In this document: positions 27,058 to 35,413 of the stretch, piece by piece
How the letters are laid out: every line of letters starts with the position of its first letter
How positions within the stretch are numbered: position 1 is the stretch's first letter
NCBI RefSeq assembly: GCF_037479095.1
Contig: NZ_JBBGZW010000001.1
Span: 1,860,001-1,924,000 of the forward strand
Direction of reading: 5' to 3'
Length of the DNA stretch: 64,000 nt
From: Pantoea nemavictus
GTDB lineage: Bacteria > Pseudomonadota > Gammaproteobacteria > Enterobacterales > Enterobacteriaceae
Notes under the pieces: model-generated
Seen by the model: only the letters and a program-made list of their open reading frames with translations
What the model was told of the DNA's origin: nothing
Database searches by the model: none
Program-made: the position numbers and the translations under genes

Positions 27058-27885
27058 ATGTTGGTGGAAATTGAAAATCTGCGCATCGCCTTCCGTTCAC
27101 GCACCGAGACCTTTGAAGCGGTGCGCGGCGTGAGTTTTAGCGTGGGCCGCGAGAAGTTCGCCATCGTTGGCGAAAGTGGCTCTGGCAAATCGTTGACCGC
27201 GCGCAGCCTGATGCAGTTGCTGCCGGGCAATGCCGAGGTCAGCGCCGACGTACTGCGCTTTGATGGCATCGATCTGCGCGGTGCCAGCGAAAAAGTGCTG
27301 CGTAAAATTCGCGGCAAGCGCGTCGGTTTTATCCTGCAGGACCCGAAATATTCGCTCAATCCGGTGATGACCATTGGCCAGCAGATTGCCGAAGCCTGGC
27401 GCGAGCACAAAGGCGGCAGCCATAAAGCAGCGATGCAGGCAGCGATTGCGCTGCTGGAACAGGTGAAGATTCGCGATCCGGCCGCCGTGGCGAAACGCTA
27501 TCCGCATGAAGTGTCTGGCGGCATGGGGCAGCGCGTGATGATTGCCATGATGCTGGCGCCCGATCCGGAACTGCTGATCGCCGATGAACCCACCAGCGCG
27601 CTGGATGCCACGGTGCAAGCCGAGATCCTCAAGTTGATTGACGAGCTGGTGTCAGCGCGCGGCATGGGGCTGATCCTGATTAGCCACGATCTGCCGCTGG
27701 TGTCGCACTTCTGCGATCGCGTGGCGGTGATGTACGCCGGTCGCATCGTCGAGCTGTTGGATGCCGGGCAACTGCAGCAGGCGCAACATCCGTATACGCG
27801 CGGTTTGCTGGCCTGCTTGCCCTCGCTGCGCCATCCGCGTGAGCGTTTACCCGTATTGCAGCGCGATGCCGCATGGCGGGACTAG
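27058..27885 (+). CDS. Peptide ABC transporter ATPase (DppD/NikD type, short form)
   Basis: This is the cytoplasmic ATPase subunit of the first importer. Walker A GESGSGKS is near residue 40, the signature SGGMGQR near residue 152 and Walker B LLIADEPTSALD near residue 172. At 275 residues it is shorter than typical DppD (about 325), ending soon after the HPYTRGLLACLPSL motif. This size resembles the Nik system. A family 1 palindromic repeat (27909-27987) separates it from the second ATPase gene. Confidence 0.93.
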   Translation: MLVEIENLRIAFRSRTETFEAVRGVSFSVGREKFAIVGESGSGKSLTARSLMQLLPGNAEVSADVLRFDGIDLRGASEKVLRKIRGKRVGFILQDPKYSLNPVMTIGQQIAEAWREHKGGSHKAAMQAAIALLEQVKIRDPAAVAKRYPHEVSGGMGQRVMIAMMLAPDPELLIADEPTSALDATVQAEILKLIDELVSARGMGLILISHDLPLVSHFCDRVAVMYAGRIVELLDAGQLQQAQHPYTRGLLACLPSLRHPRERLPVLQRDAAWRD

Positions 27886-27908
27886 AACATTTAAAGCCGC
27901 ACATATCC

Positions 27909-27987
27909 GTAGCGGCGCGATTTATCGCGCATTTTGATGGCGACACCGTGCCCCATCCCGACATTGCGCAATAAATTGCGCCGCTAC
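27909..27987. repeat. REP/BIME-like palindromic pair, family 1, copy d (inside the ABC operon)
   Basis: Hairpin units GCGCGATTTATCGCGC and GCGCAATAAATTGCGC face outward, with GTAGCGG and CCGCTAC at the outer edges, as in copy c. The element occupies most of the 136-bp gap between the two ATPase genes, which otherwise belong to a tightly overlapped operon. Confidence 0.92.
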
Positions 27988-28021
27988 GAAATGGTGTATG
28001 TAAAACGAATACAGGCATCCC

Positions 28022-28762
28022 ATGATTCAAATCGATAACCTGCGCATCAACTTCGGTGCGCACACGGCGGTGAAAGACGTCAGCTTTGCAGTTGGCAATG
28101 GCGAAAGCTTTGGCCTGGTCGGTGAAAGCGGCTCGGGCAAATCCACTATTCTGCGCGCCCTCGCCGGGCTGAATGCTGACTGGCAAGGCAGCATGCTGTT
28201 TGGCGGCATGCAGCTCAGCGCCAAACGCAGCCGCGCCTTCTATCGCCAGGTGCAGATGGTGTTTCAGGACCCGTTTGGTTCGCTGCATCCGCGTCAAACC
28301 ATCGATCGTATCCTGCACGAACCGCTGCTGGTGCATCAGCTCGATCGCGCCGAACAGCGCATCAGCCAGGCATTAAGCGAAGTCGGTTTACCGGCGGCAG
28401 TACGTTTTCGCTATCCGCATCAGCTGTCGGGTGGCCAGCGTCAGCGCGTAGCGATTGCCCGCGCACTGATCGCCGAACCGGAAGTGCTGCTGCTGGATGA
28501 GCCGACTTCAGCGCTGGATGTGTCGGTGCAGGCCGAAATCCTCAATTTACTCAGCGATCTACGCAGCGAGCGCAAACTCACCTACATTATGGTGACGCAT
28601 AACCTCGCGGTGGTAACGCACCTGTGTCAGCGCATTGGCGTGATGCAGAATGGTGAGATGGTGGAGCAGCTGAGCGCCGACGATTTGCGTGCGCGGCGCA
28701 TCCAGCATCCGCATACCGCCCAACTTTTCGATCTCAGCATGACGCTGGAGGAACCGGCATGA
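28022..28762 (+). CDS. Peptide ABC transporter ATPase (DppF/NikE type, short form)
   Basis: This is the second ATPase of the importer, 246 residues. Walker A GESGSGKST is near residue 37, QMVFQDPFGSLHPRQT near residue 78, the signature LSGGQRQR near residue 138 and Walker B LLLDEPTSALD near residue 158. Like its partner it is short, stopping after IQHPHTAQLFDLS without the extended C-terminal region of DppF. The stop overlaps the next ATG (ATGA), so the hydrolase that follows belongs to the same operon. Confidence 0.93.
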   Translation: MIQIDNLRINFGAHTAVKDVSFAVGNGESFGLVGESGSGKSTILRALAGLNADWQGSMLFGGMQLSAKRSRAFYRQVQMVFQDPFGSLHPRQTIDRILHEPLLVHQLDRAEQRISQALSEVGLPAAVRFRYPHQLSGGQRQRVAIARALIAEPEVLLLDEPTSALDVSVQAEILNLLSDLRSERKLTYIMVTHNLAVVTHLCQRIGVMQNGEMVEQLSADDLRARRIQHPHTAQLFDLSMTLEEPA

Positions 28763-30270
28763 CCGCTAACTGGCAACACGCCGCGCAGGTCGCACAACAG
28801 ATCACTGAAAGCTGGCAACAGCCTGGCGCACCGGGCGGCGCAATCGTGCTGTTTGATGCGCAGCAGATTCACTCAACCCACTGCGCCGGCTTGGCCGATT
28901 TGGCGCAGCAAACGCCGTTTAGCGCCGACAGCGTGGTGCGTTTCGCCTCCATCACCAAACATATCTTTGCCGCTTTAGTGACGGGACCCGGCCGCCGCTA
29001 TCTGCAGCTTGATGACACGCTGGCGCAGCATCTGCCGCAGCTCAGCGGCGCCAACGGGCAGATTACCGTTGGTCAGGCGCTGGATATGAGCAGCGGCTTG
29101 CCGGACGTGCGCGAAACCTTATCGCTGCTGGGATTGTCGGTGTACAACGCGACGAGCGCCGCCGACCTATTGGATTTTATCGCGCGTGAAGGCGAGCTCA
29201 ACTATGCGCCCGGCAGCGAAATCTCATACACCAACACCGGCTATCGGCTGGTGGAAGAAGCGTTAAAAGCCAAAGGCGTGGGCTTCAACGATCTGCTGCA
29301 GCAGTACCTCTGCGATCCGCTGGATATCAACCTGATTGCGCCGGAAAGCTGGTTTGATGTCGTGCCAGGTTTAGTGCCGGGTTACTGGCAAAACGGCGCA
29401 CGCTGGCAGCTTGCCAGCGCCGGTTTACATCTTTCTGCTTCGGGTAGCGTGACCGGCAGTCTGAACCATTTGACGCGCTGGCTGCAGAGCCTGCTGGCCG
29501 ATAGCGGACCGGGCGCGGGCGTGCTGCAGCGCCTGACTGCGCCGCGCAATCTCAACGATGGCCGCACCAGCGGTTACGGTTTGGGCATCACCAGCTCGAC
29601 GCTTGGCAGCCAGACGCTGTTTGGCCACGGCGGTTCGCATGCAGGCTATAAGAGCTATTTCCTGCTGCATCCGGAGTTAAAACTTGGCGTGGCGCTGGTC
29701 GCCAATCGCGAAGATGTCACCACCTCGGAAAGCGTGTTGCGCGTGATGGCGGCGCTGCTTAAGCGCGAATTGCCGGAGAAAGGACACGATTTAACGCCGG
29801 GGCTGTACGTGGCGGAAAACGCGGCCGACTGGCTGGAGATCAACGGCGTGACGGCCACCTGGCTCGGCGCCGGTGAAACGTTGTGGCGTGACGATGCGCA
29901 TGGCGATGCGGTGTCGCTCTCCAGCACCTTCCCGCTGCAGTTACGCCATGATGGCGCGGCGATTGTGGGTGAAATCGGTCATGCCGCACGACGTTTTGTG
30001 CCGGTGCAGGCCGATCGGGCCAGCCTCGATAATCTGCAAGGCCGCTGGTTGGCGCCGCAGTGGCGCAGCGAGTTGGTGATTGAGGACGACAGCCTAATTA
30101 TGGGCATCGGCCCGGCAGCCATTCGTGCCCGGTTGCAGTCGCTGGGCGGCGATCGCGTACTGGCCACCGCGCAGGATGGGCCGTGGGAGAAGCGTTTTGT
30201 GATTGCGCGTGAAGGCGATTCGCTGCGGTTAATGCTGAACCGCAGCCGCGTGGTGAAGTTTAGGCGTTAA
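28759..30270 (+). CDS. Serine hydrolase, beta-lactamase/D-aminopeptidase-like (family S12)
   Basis: The 503-residue protein has the penicillin-binding fold: SITK at residues 64-67 (nucleophile Ser64), YTN near residue 155 and HGG in LFGHGGSHAGYKS near residue 291. After about residue 340 comes an extra C-terminal beta-rich region, as in D-aminopeptidase DAP and related S12 enzymes, which release N-terminal D-amino acids from peptides. No signal peptide is seen, so it should act in the cytoplasm on imported peptides. It is the last gene of the first ABC operon. A simple esterase function remains possible. Confidence 0.87.
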   Translation: MTANWQHAAQVAQQITESWQQPGAPGGAIVLFDAQQIHSTHCAGLADLAQQTPFSADSVVRFASITKHIFAALVTGPGRRYLQLDDTLAQHLPQLSGANGQITVGQALDMSSGLPDVRETLSLLGLSVYNATSAADLLDFIAREGELNYAPGSEISYTNTGYRLVEEALKAKGVGFNDLLQQYLCDPLDINLIAPESWFDVVPGLVPGYWQNGARWQLASAGLHLSASGSVTGSLNHLTRWLQSLLADSGPGAGVLQRLTAPRNLNDGRTSGYGLGITSSTLGSQTLFGHGGSHAGYKSYFLLHPELKLGVALVANREDVTTSESVLRVMAALLKRELPEKGHDLTPGLYVAENAADWLEINGVTATWLGAGETLWRDDAHGDAVSLSSTFPLQLRHDGAAIVGEIGHAARRFVPVQADRASLDNLQGRWLAPQWRSELVIEDDSLIMGIGPAAIRARLQSLGGDRVLATAQDGPWEKRFVIAREGDSLRLMLNRSRVVKFRR

Positions 30271-30275
30271 ACACC

Positions 30276-30336
30276 GCGCGATGAATCGCGCCGCTACGGT
30301 ATGTGCACGTATTGGTAGCGGCGCAATTTATTGCGC
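30276..30336. repeat. REP/BIME-like palindromic pair, family 1, copy e
   Basis: Left unit GCGCGATGAATCGCGC and right unit GCGCAATTTATTGCGC flank facing CCGCTAC and GGTAGCGG arms. It fills the 68-bp gap between two convergent stops (S12 hydrolase and FAH-family gene). Confidence 0.9.
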
Positions 30337-30338
30337 AT

Positions 30339-31175
30339 TCAGGCCACGCGGTGACGCAATCGTCCGATTTTCTCGATTTCCACTTCAATCTCATCGCCGG
30401 GGAACATAAATAGCGGTGGCGTGCGTTTTTTACCGACGCCGCCCGGAGAGCCGGTGATGATCACATCGCCCGGCGACAGCGGGCTGAACGCTGAAATGTA
30501 CTCAATGATCTTCGCCACCGGATGCACCATGCTGGCGGTGGTATCGTTCTGCACTTCGCGCTGATTAAGCCAGGTTTTAATCGCCAGCTGCTGCGGATCG
30601 GGGATCTCGTCGGCAGTGGTCATCCACGGACCGAATCCACCGGTTTGCTGCCAGTTTTTACCGGCGGTGAACCAGGTAAACTGCATATCGCGTACCGTGG
30701 CGTCCATAAAGCAGCTGTAGCCAGCAACGTGTTGCAGCGCATCGGCGGCCTTCACCTGATAGGCGGGTTTACCGATGATCACCGCCAATTCGCCTTCGTA
30801 ATCAAACTCTTGCGTGGTGGCCGGTTTCAGCAGCGGCTGTTCGTGCGCCGCCAGCGAATCTGCGAAACGTACAAACAGCGTTGGCGCTTCAATCGTCTCG
30901 GCAAACTCTTTGCGTTTATCGGCGTAGTTCATGCCAACGCAGAACACTTTGCCAGGATTTTCCACCACCGGCAGGAAGCGAATAGCGCTAAACGGATGAT
31001 CAACTGGCTGTGAAAGGTAGGCATCGAGATCGCTCAACGCGCCGCGTTGCAGCAAAGTTTTCAGATCCGGACAGTCAGCGCCGAGGCGCGAACCGATATC
31101 AATCACGCCCTCTTGCTGCACAATACCGTAACTTTTTCTTTGCTGGTCAATAAGATAAAAACTGCAGAGCTGCAT
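30339..31175 (-). CDS. Fumarylacetoacetate hydrolase family protein
   Basis: FAH-fold enzymes cleave or decarboxylate beta-diketo acids or act on acylpyruvates, using a metal in the cytoplasm. The 278-residue protein has a short N-terminal domain and the FAH core: VFCVGMNYADKRKE near residue 80, FDYEGELAVIIGK near residue 130 (metal-binding glutamates), GYSCFMDATVRDMQ and GDVIITGSPGGVG near residue 230. The ATG at 31175, preceded by GAGGCA, gives the normal length. It is the last gene of the minus-strand D-peptide operon, after a palindromic repeat. Its role in the pathway is not obvious. Confidence 0.88.
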   Translation of the reverse strand: MQLCSFYLIDQQRKSYGIVQQEGVIDIGSRLGADCPDLKTLLQRGALSDLDAYLSQPVDHPFSAIRFLPVVENPGKVFCVGMNYADKRKEFAETIEAPTLFVRFADSLAAHEQPLLKPATTQEFDYEGELAVIIGKPAYQVKAADALQHVAGYSCFMDATVRDMQFTWFTAGKNWQQTGGFGPWMTTADEIPDPQQLAIKTWLNQREVQNDTTASMVHPVAKIIEYISAFSPLSPGDVIITGSPGGVGKKRTPPLFMFPGDEIEVEIEKIGRLRHRVA

Positions 31176-31265
31176 GACTGCCTCGTTGTTATATATAAAT
31201 TGCGCGCAGGTTAGCAAAATTCAGCAGGAAATGCGGACCGACCTGCTGATGCAATAATCAAAATC

Positions 31266-31326
31266 GCGCAATAAATTGCGCCGCTACGGTACGTGCACAT
31301 ATATGTAGCGGCGCAATTTATTGCGC
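31266..31326. repeat. REP/BIME-like palindromic pair, family 1, copy f (inside the minus-strand operon)
   Basis: Both hairpins are of the GCGCAAT/ATTGCGC type (GCGCAATAAATTGCGC and GCGCAATTTATTGCGC), with facing CCGCTAC and GTAGCGG arms. It lies between the M55 aminopeptidase stop and the FAH-family gene. Confidence 0.92.
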
Positions 31327-31338
31327 AAATTATTTCAA

Positions 31339-32160
31339 TTAAGACTGCGTGCTCGCCAGATAGGAGAAGGCGCTCAGCAGGCTAATCAGCGTATTCATAT
31401 CATCCGCGCGATAGCCGACGGTAACCGCGTCGATGCGCGTCACGCCGGGAATCAGGCTGAACAGATCCGCCAGCACCGGTTTGCTGGCCTGCAGCTGCAT
31501 ATCATAAGGCGCGCTCAGGCGCGTGGTGCTGACCTGCCGTTTACGCTGCACGGCGGCGGTCGCCGCTGCGCGAATGGCGTTTTGCGCCGCCTGCGGACTG
31601 ATAGATTCCGCGCAAGTGTGCGAAATCGCGCGTTTCACGCAGACGTAATCCACCGATGGATAGTGTTCAGCCATCCAGCCTTTAAGCTGATCGTCACCGC
31701 TCACCAGCCACAGCGGCGTGCCCTGTTCAGCCGCCGCTGCCGCATAAATGTCGCTTTCGCCCATCACCTTGCCGTTGATGTGAATACGCCAGAACGCGCG
31801 GCCGTTAATGGTGTGCGCCAGCACGCCAGGCTCGCCCGCCGCGCTGTGATAGCCAATAAAGAACAGGCCATCAAACGGCTGCTGCTCGATGCCTTCCACC
31901 ATTGATAAACCGCGCGGTTTGCCCTGCACCATGCGCGCACGTGGATCGATATTTTCCGCACGCAGGTTGGTCATCTGCGCGTGGCTGTCAGCCACCACCA
32001 CTTCGGTGGCACCACCGGCAAATGCGCCATCGATAGCGGCGTTGACTTCCTGTTCCATCAATCCACGCGCCAGTTGGTATTCCGCGTGGCCGGGTGAACA
32101 CTGTTCCGGGCGCATCACGCCCGCAATGCCTTCGATATCGGCTGAGATGAATATTTTCAT
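31339..32160 (-). CDS. D-aminopeptidase, M55 family (DppA-like)
   Basis: M55 enzymes are zinc D-aminopeptidases. The Bacillus subtilis member DppA releases D-alanine from D-Ala-D-Ala-type peptides. The 273-residue protein opens MKIFISADIEGIAGV, with the aspartate and glutamate ligands at residues 8 and 10. It continues with VADSHAQMTNLR near residue 58, LFFIGYHSAAG near residue 98 (histidine ligand) and GKVMGESDIYAAAAAEQGTPL near residue 130. It lacks a signal peptide. It is flanked by transporter genes and other D-peptide enzymes. The Shine-Dalgarno is poor, and a double palindromic repeat lies upstream. Confidence 0.92.
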   Translation of the reverse strand: MKIFISADIEGIAGVMRPEQCSPGHAEYQLARGLMEQEVNAAIDGAFAGGATEVVVADSHAQMTNLRAENIDPRARMVQGKPRGLSMVEGIEQQPFDGLFFIGYHSAAGEPGVLAHTINGRAFWRIHINGKVMGESDIYAAAAAEQGTPLWLVSGDDQLKGWMAEHYPSVDYVCVKRAISHTCAESISPQAAQNAIRAAATAAVQRKRQVSTTRLSAPYDMQLQASKPVLADLFSLIPGVTRIDAVTVGYRADDMNTLISLLSAFSYLASTQS

Positions 32161-32194
32161 GAGGTTATCTTGGGTTCCGTGCGATTTTTAACAC

Positions 32195-32274
32195 GGTCGC
32201 CATGAATGGCGACCCTACGAAGCGATATGTCTGCACCGGTCATGTGTTTTGTAGGGGCGGCATTTATGCCGACC
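32195..32274. repeat. Two tandem family 2 palindromes overlapping the 3' end of the DmpA-type gene
   Basis: GGTCGCCATGAATGGCGACC (32195-32214, then CTAC) is followed by GTAGGGGCGGCATTTATGCC plus GACC (32251-32274). The second has a GGCGGCAT/ATGCCGAC stem, a paired-change variant. The TAA of the downstream aminopeptidase gene (32264-32266) lies in the loop of the second palindrome. Confidence 0.85.
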
Positions 32275-33322
32275 GGGACGACAGCGCCAATCGATCCAAA
32301 ACGTCGCTTAACGATGGGCGATGATGGCCGCGGAAACCGGTGACGGCTTCGGCGCTCAGCAAGGCATCCAGCACCGCGTGTTCGGTGGCATCAGCAGCGG
32401 CGGCGAGCAGCGGTTCCAGCGCCGATTCTTCCGGCGGCTGCGGCTGCGGCTGGGTGGAGAACGCCACAGCAATATCGCCCGAACCGTGGCCCCAATAGCT
32501 GCCCAAACGTCCTAAACCGGCACCGGCGCGTTTGGCGACGCGCTTGAGTTGCCGTGCATCAAGCGGCGCATTGGTCGCCATAATAATGATGATGGAGCCG
32601 GCATCACGCTGTGGCGCCAGTTCCGGCAGCAGCGGCGCAATCATCTCGCCGAGGCGCACGCCGTCCAACGTCAGTGCGGTTAAAGCACCAAAGTTGGCCA
32701 GCACGAATACGCCAAGCGTGGCATTGAGCGACGGAATCAGGCGCGATGCCGTGCCAATGCCACCTTTTAAACTGAAGCAGCTCATACCGCGCCCGGCACC
32801 GACGCTGCCGCGCGCAAAATCGGCGGTGGCGTTATCCAGTGCCTGTTGCGCCATGGCTTCCGTGATTGCCAGCGCCTGAATATCGTTGAGCCAGCCATCG
32901 TTGCACTCCAGCGCCAGCGGATTGACCGTCGGCAAGCTGCGGCCCAACTCGTGGTTGCGGCTGATGGCATCGCGCACCAGCGTGGTAAATAGCGTGCCCA
33001 CCGCCAGCGTGTTGCTGAGCAAAATCGGCGTCTGCAGCACGCCCAACTCTTCAACCTGCACCAGGCCAACCGGCTTTGCGAAACCGTTGAACACCGCAGC
33101 CGCACAGGGCAGCGGCTGAGTAAACAGATTGTCGCCCGGCGGCACAATCGCGGTGACGCCGGTTTGCCGCTCGCCATCGGCCAGCGTGTAATGTCCGACG
33201 CGCACGCCCGGCACATCGCTTAGGCGATTGTTGGCACCACTAACGGTGCGCGGTTGTCCCAGCTGACGCTCGCTGCGCCAGCGTTGCAGCAGCAGGTCGC
33301 GCTGCAGTTGTTGAAAGTCCAT
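32264..33322 (-). CDS. P1-family aminopeptidase (DmpA/BapA type, L-aminopeptidase/D-esterase)
   Basis: DmpA-type enzymes are self-cleaving N-terminal nucleophile hydrolases that remove N-terminal residues, some accepting D-amino acid amides or beta-peptides. The 352-residue protein has NNRLSDVPGVRVGHYTL near residue 32, GSVGAGRGMSCFSLKGGIGTASR near residue 170 and RDAGSIIIIMATNAPL near residue 240. The Gly-Ser there is the predicted autocleavage site and the Ser the nucleophile. It starts 2 bp after the permease stop. Its last residues and stop are encoded by an inserted-looking palindromic repeat. Confidence 0.9.
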   Translation of the reverse strand: MDFQQLQRDLLLQRWRSERQLGQPRTVSGANNRLSDVPGVRVGHYTLADGERQTGVTAIVPPGDNLFTQPLPCAAAVFNGFAKPVGLVQVEELGVLQTPILLSNTLAVGTLFTTLVRDAISRNHELGRSLPTVNPLALECNDGWLNDIQALAITEAMAQQALDNATADFARGSVGAGRGMSCFSLKGGIGTASRLIPSLNATLGVFVLANFGALTALTLDGVRLGEMIAPLLPELAPQRDAGSIIIIMATNAPLDARQLKRVAKRAGAGLGRLGSYWGHGSGDIAVAFSTQPQPQPPEESALEPLLAAAADATEHAVLDALLSAEAVTGFRGHHRPSLSDVLDRLALSSRSA

Positions 33323-33324
33323 GC

Positions 33325-34209
33325 TTAGCTCTTTAATTTGGGATCGAGCGTGTCGCGCAGCGCGTCACCCAGCAGGTTAAACGCCAGCACGGTAATAAAT
33401 ATCGCCAGCCCCGGAAACACGCTGACGTGCCACAAGCCGGCCATCATCATGCTGCGGCTCATCGCCAGAATATTGCCCCACTCCGGCACATCGGGTTCCG
33501 GGCCAAGGCCGATAAAACTCAGCCCGGCAGCAGTGAGAATACTGGTGCCGATACGCATGGTGAAATAGACAATCACGTTAGAGAGCGTGCCCGGCAGAAT
33601 ATGGCGCAGCAGAATCACGCGATCCGGCGCACCGGCACAGCGCACCGCTTCGACGTACGCCGCCTGCTTCAGCGACAAGGTGGAAGCACGCACGATACGC
33701 GCAAATACCGGCACGCTGAAGATCGCCACCGCGATGATGACGTTATTCAGCCCCGGGCCGAGAATCGCTACCACCGCAATCGCCAGCAGCATGCCAGGAA
33801 AGGCAAACAGCACATCGGAGCCGCGCATGATCAGCATATCGATCCAGCGGCCATAGTAGCCCGCCAGCAGCCCCAGCAGCACGCCAACCACCATGCCGAG
33901 CGTGACCGACAGCACGCCGACGTACAGCGAGATGCGCGCGCCAAAGATGATGCGGCTGAAGAGATCGCGGCCCAGTTCGTCGGTGCCCATCCAGTGCGTG
34001 CTGGACGGCGGCGAGGACAGCGCCATCCAGTCCGGCGCCATCGGGTCCCAGGGCGCGAGCCACGGCGCGAAAATAGCCACCAGCACCAGCAGCAGTACAA
34101 AACCACCAGAGACCAGCGCCAGCGGATTACGCACCAGCGCGTGCAGGAAATCACGCCACGGCGAACGGATCGCCTCCTGCGCGTGGGCAGGCAGAGATTG
34201 CAGACTCAT
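33325..34209 (-). CDS. Peptide ABC transporter permease (GsiD/DppC type)
   Basis: This is the second permease of the second importer, 294 residues with about six helices. Blocks seen are HWMGTDELGRDLFSRIIFGARISLYVG near residue 70, the EAA loop AYVEAVRCAGAPDRVILLRHILP near residue 185, and the C-terminus FNLLGDALRDTLDPKLK. The ATG overlaps the preceding stop (TAATG). It resembles GsiD of the glutathione importer but is not close enough to assign glutathione as substrate. Confidence 0.92.
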   Translation of the reverse strand: MSLQSLPAHAQEAIRSPWRDFLHALVRNPLALVSGGFVLLLVLVAIFAPWLAPWDPMAPDWMALSSPPSSTHWMGTDELGRDLFSRIIFGARISLYVGVLSVTLGMVVGVLLGLLAGYYGRWIDMLIMRGSDVLFAFPGMLLAIAVVAILGPGLNNVIIAVAIFSVPVFARIVRASTLSLKQAAYVEAVRCAGAPDRVILLRHILPGTLSNVIVYFTMRIGTSILTAAGLSFIGLGPEPDVPEWGNILAMSRSMMMAGLWHVSVFPGLAIFITVLAFNLLGDALRDTLDPKLKS

Positions 34210-35138
34210 TACGGCTCCTGTCGCAGGCGAATCGCTGGGTTGACCACGGCATACAGCAGATCGACCAGCAGGTTAATCACAATAAATTCAAACACGAACA
34301 GCATCACTAACGCCTGGATCACCGGCTGATCCTGCGCCTTGATCGACTCGATCAACAGCCAACCTAATCCCGGCCAGTTGAAGACGCTTTCGACCACGAT
34401 CGATCCGCCGAGCAGAAAACCAAACTGCAAGCCGAGCATGGTGATCACCGGGATCAATGCGTTACGCATCACATGTTTCCACGTCACCAGCCGATTGCGC
34501 AGCCCTTTGGCTTTGGCGGTGCGCACGTAATCTTCCTGCGCCACTTCGAGAAACGCCGAGCGGGTGAAGCGCGCCATCACCGCCGCCACCGACGAACCGA
34601 GCGTGATAGCCGGTAATACGATGTCGCTGGGTTGATTGAAGCCGCTGACCGAAAACAGGCCAAACGGCATGGCGACGAACTGGATCAGCAACAGACCCAG
34701 CCAGAAGGTCGGCATCGAGATGCCGCCGACGGCGACGCTCATCAAGGTCCAGTCCTGCCATTTACCGCGTTTCAGGGCGGCAAAGACGCCGAGGAACAGG
34801 CCGAGAATGACCGACCAGGCAAACCCCGCCAGCGCCAGCCACATCGTCGGCATAAAGCCTTGTTTGATGACGTCCAGCACCGGCTGTTGGGTGCGGTAAG
34901 TGACGCCAAGATCGCCGCGCAGCAGGCCGCCGATCCAGTTGATATATTGCTGCGGCAGCGGATCGTTGAGCCCGAGATGTTGACGCGCGGCTTCCACCGC
35001 AGCCAAAGGCGCATCCGGCCCAGCGTAGATGCGCGCCGGATCGCCAGGCAGCAGCTTGATGAAGCCGAAGACCAGCAGCGAGACCACCAGCAGAACGGGG
35101 ATCATCTCCAGCAGTCGGCGAATGATGTATGCGAACAT
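34209..35138 (-). CDS. Peptide ABC transporter permease (GsiC/DppB type)
   Basis: This is the first permease of the second importer, 309 residues. The start MFAYIIRRLLEMIPVLLVVSLLVFGFIKLLPGDPARI and LGLNDPLPQQYINWIGGLLRGDLG-type block are typical of DppB/GsiC. The EAA loop is DYVRTAKAKGLRNRLVTWKHVMRNALIP near residue 205. AAAGGAA precedes the ATG at 35138. Between it and the receptor gene lies a 275-bp gap with a family 3 repeat, so its expression may differ from that of the receptor. Confidence 0.92.
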   Translation of the reverse strand: MFAYIIRRLLEMIPVLLVVSLLVFGFIKLLPGDPARIYAGPDAPLAAVEAARQHLGLNDPLPQQYINWIGGLLRGDLGVTYRTQQPVLDVIKQGFMPTMWLALAGFAWSVILGLFLGVFAALKRGKWQDWTLMSVAVGGISMPTFWLGLLLIQFVAMPFGLFSVSGFNQPSDIVLPAITLGSSVAAVMARFTRSAFLEVAQEDYVRTAKAKGLRNRLVTWKHVMRNALIPVITMLGLQFGFLLGGSIVVESVFNWPGLGWLLIESIKAQDQPVIQALVMLFVFEFIVINLLVDLLYAVVNPAIRLRQEP

Positions 35139-35204
35139 GCGGTTCCTTTATATTTGGCATGGTGCTGGGTGTAACAGATTGTGCTGGCTGTCCCAGATCG
35201 TGCT

Positions 35205-35380
35205 GGCTGCCCCCCATCCCGGCCTTCCCCCGCTTGCGGGGGAAGGAGATGCTGCCACATGCAACTTCTGAGCTGGCATGTGGCAGCATCTTCCTCCCCC
35301 ATTGCAGCTACAGCACTCACATGTGGCAGCATCTTCCTCCCCCATTTATGGGGGAGGACCGAGGAGGGGGACAGCAAGCA
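35205..35380. repeat. Compound palindromic repeat, family 3, copy 1
   Basis: The hairpin CCTTCCCCCGCTTGCGGGGG (plus AAGG) is followed by CATGTGGCAGCATCTTCCTC blocks, present twice in this copy. A second hairpin, CCTCCCCCATTTATGGGGGA (plus GG), closes with GAGGAGGGGGACAGC. The outer arms CTGCCCCCC and GGGGGACAGC are inverted. A reverse-oriented relative lies at 54612-54750. It occupies the gap between the receptor and permease genes of the second importer. Confidence 0.85.
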
Positions 35381-35413
35381 CATTCGTAGGGGCAGCCCAC
35401 ACCCACCCAACCT

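Noticed and set aside
33427..34329. Long open frame antisense to the permease genes
   Set aside because: Composition is typical of a complementary-strand artefact in G+C-rich coding DNA.
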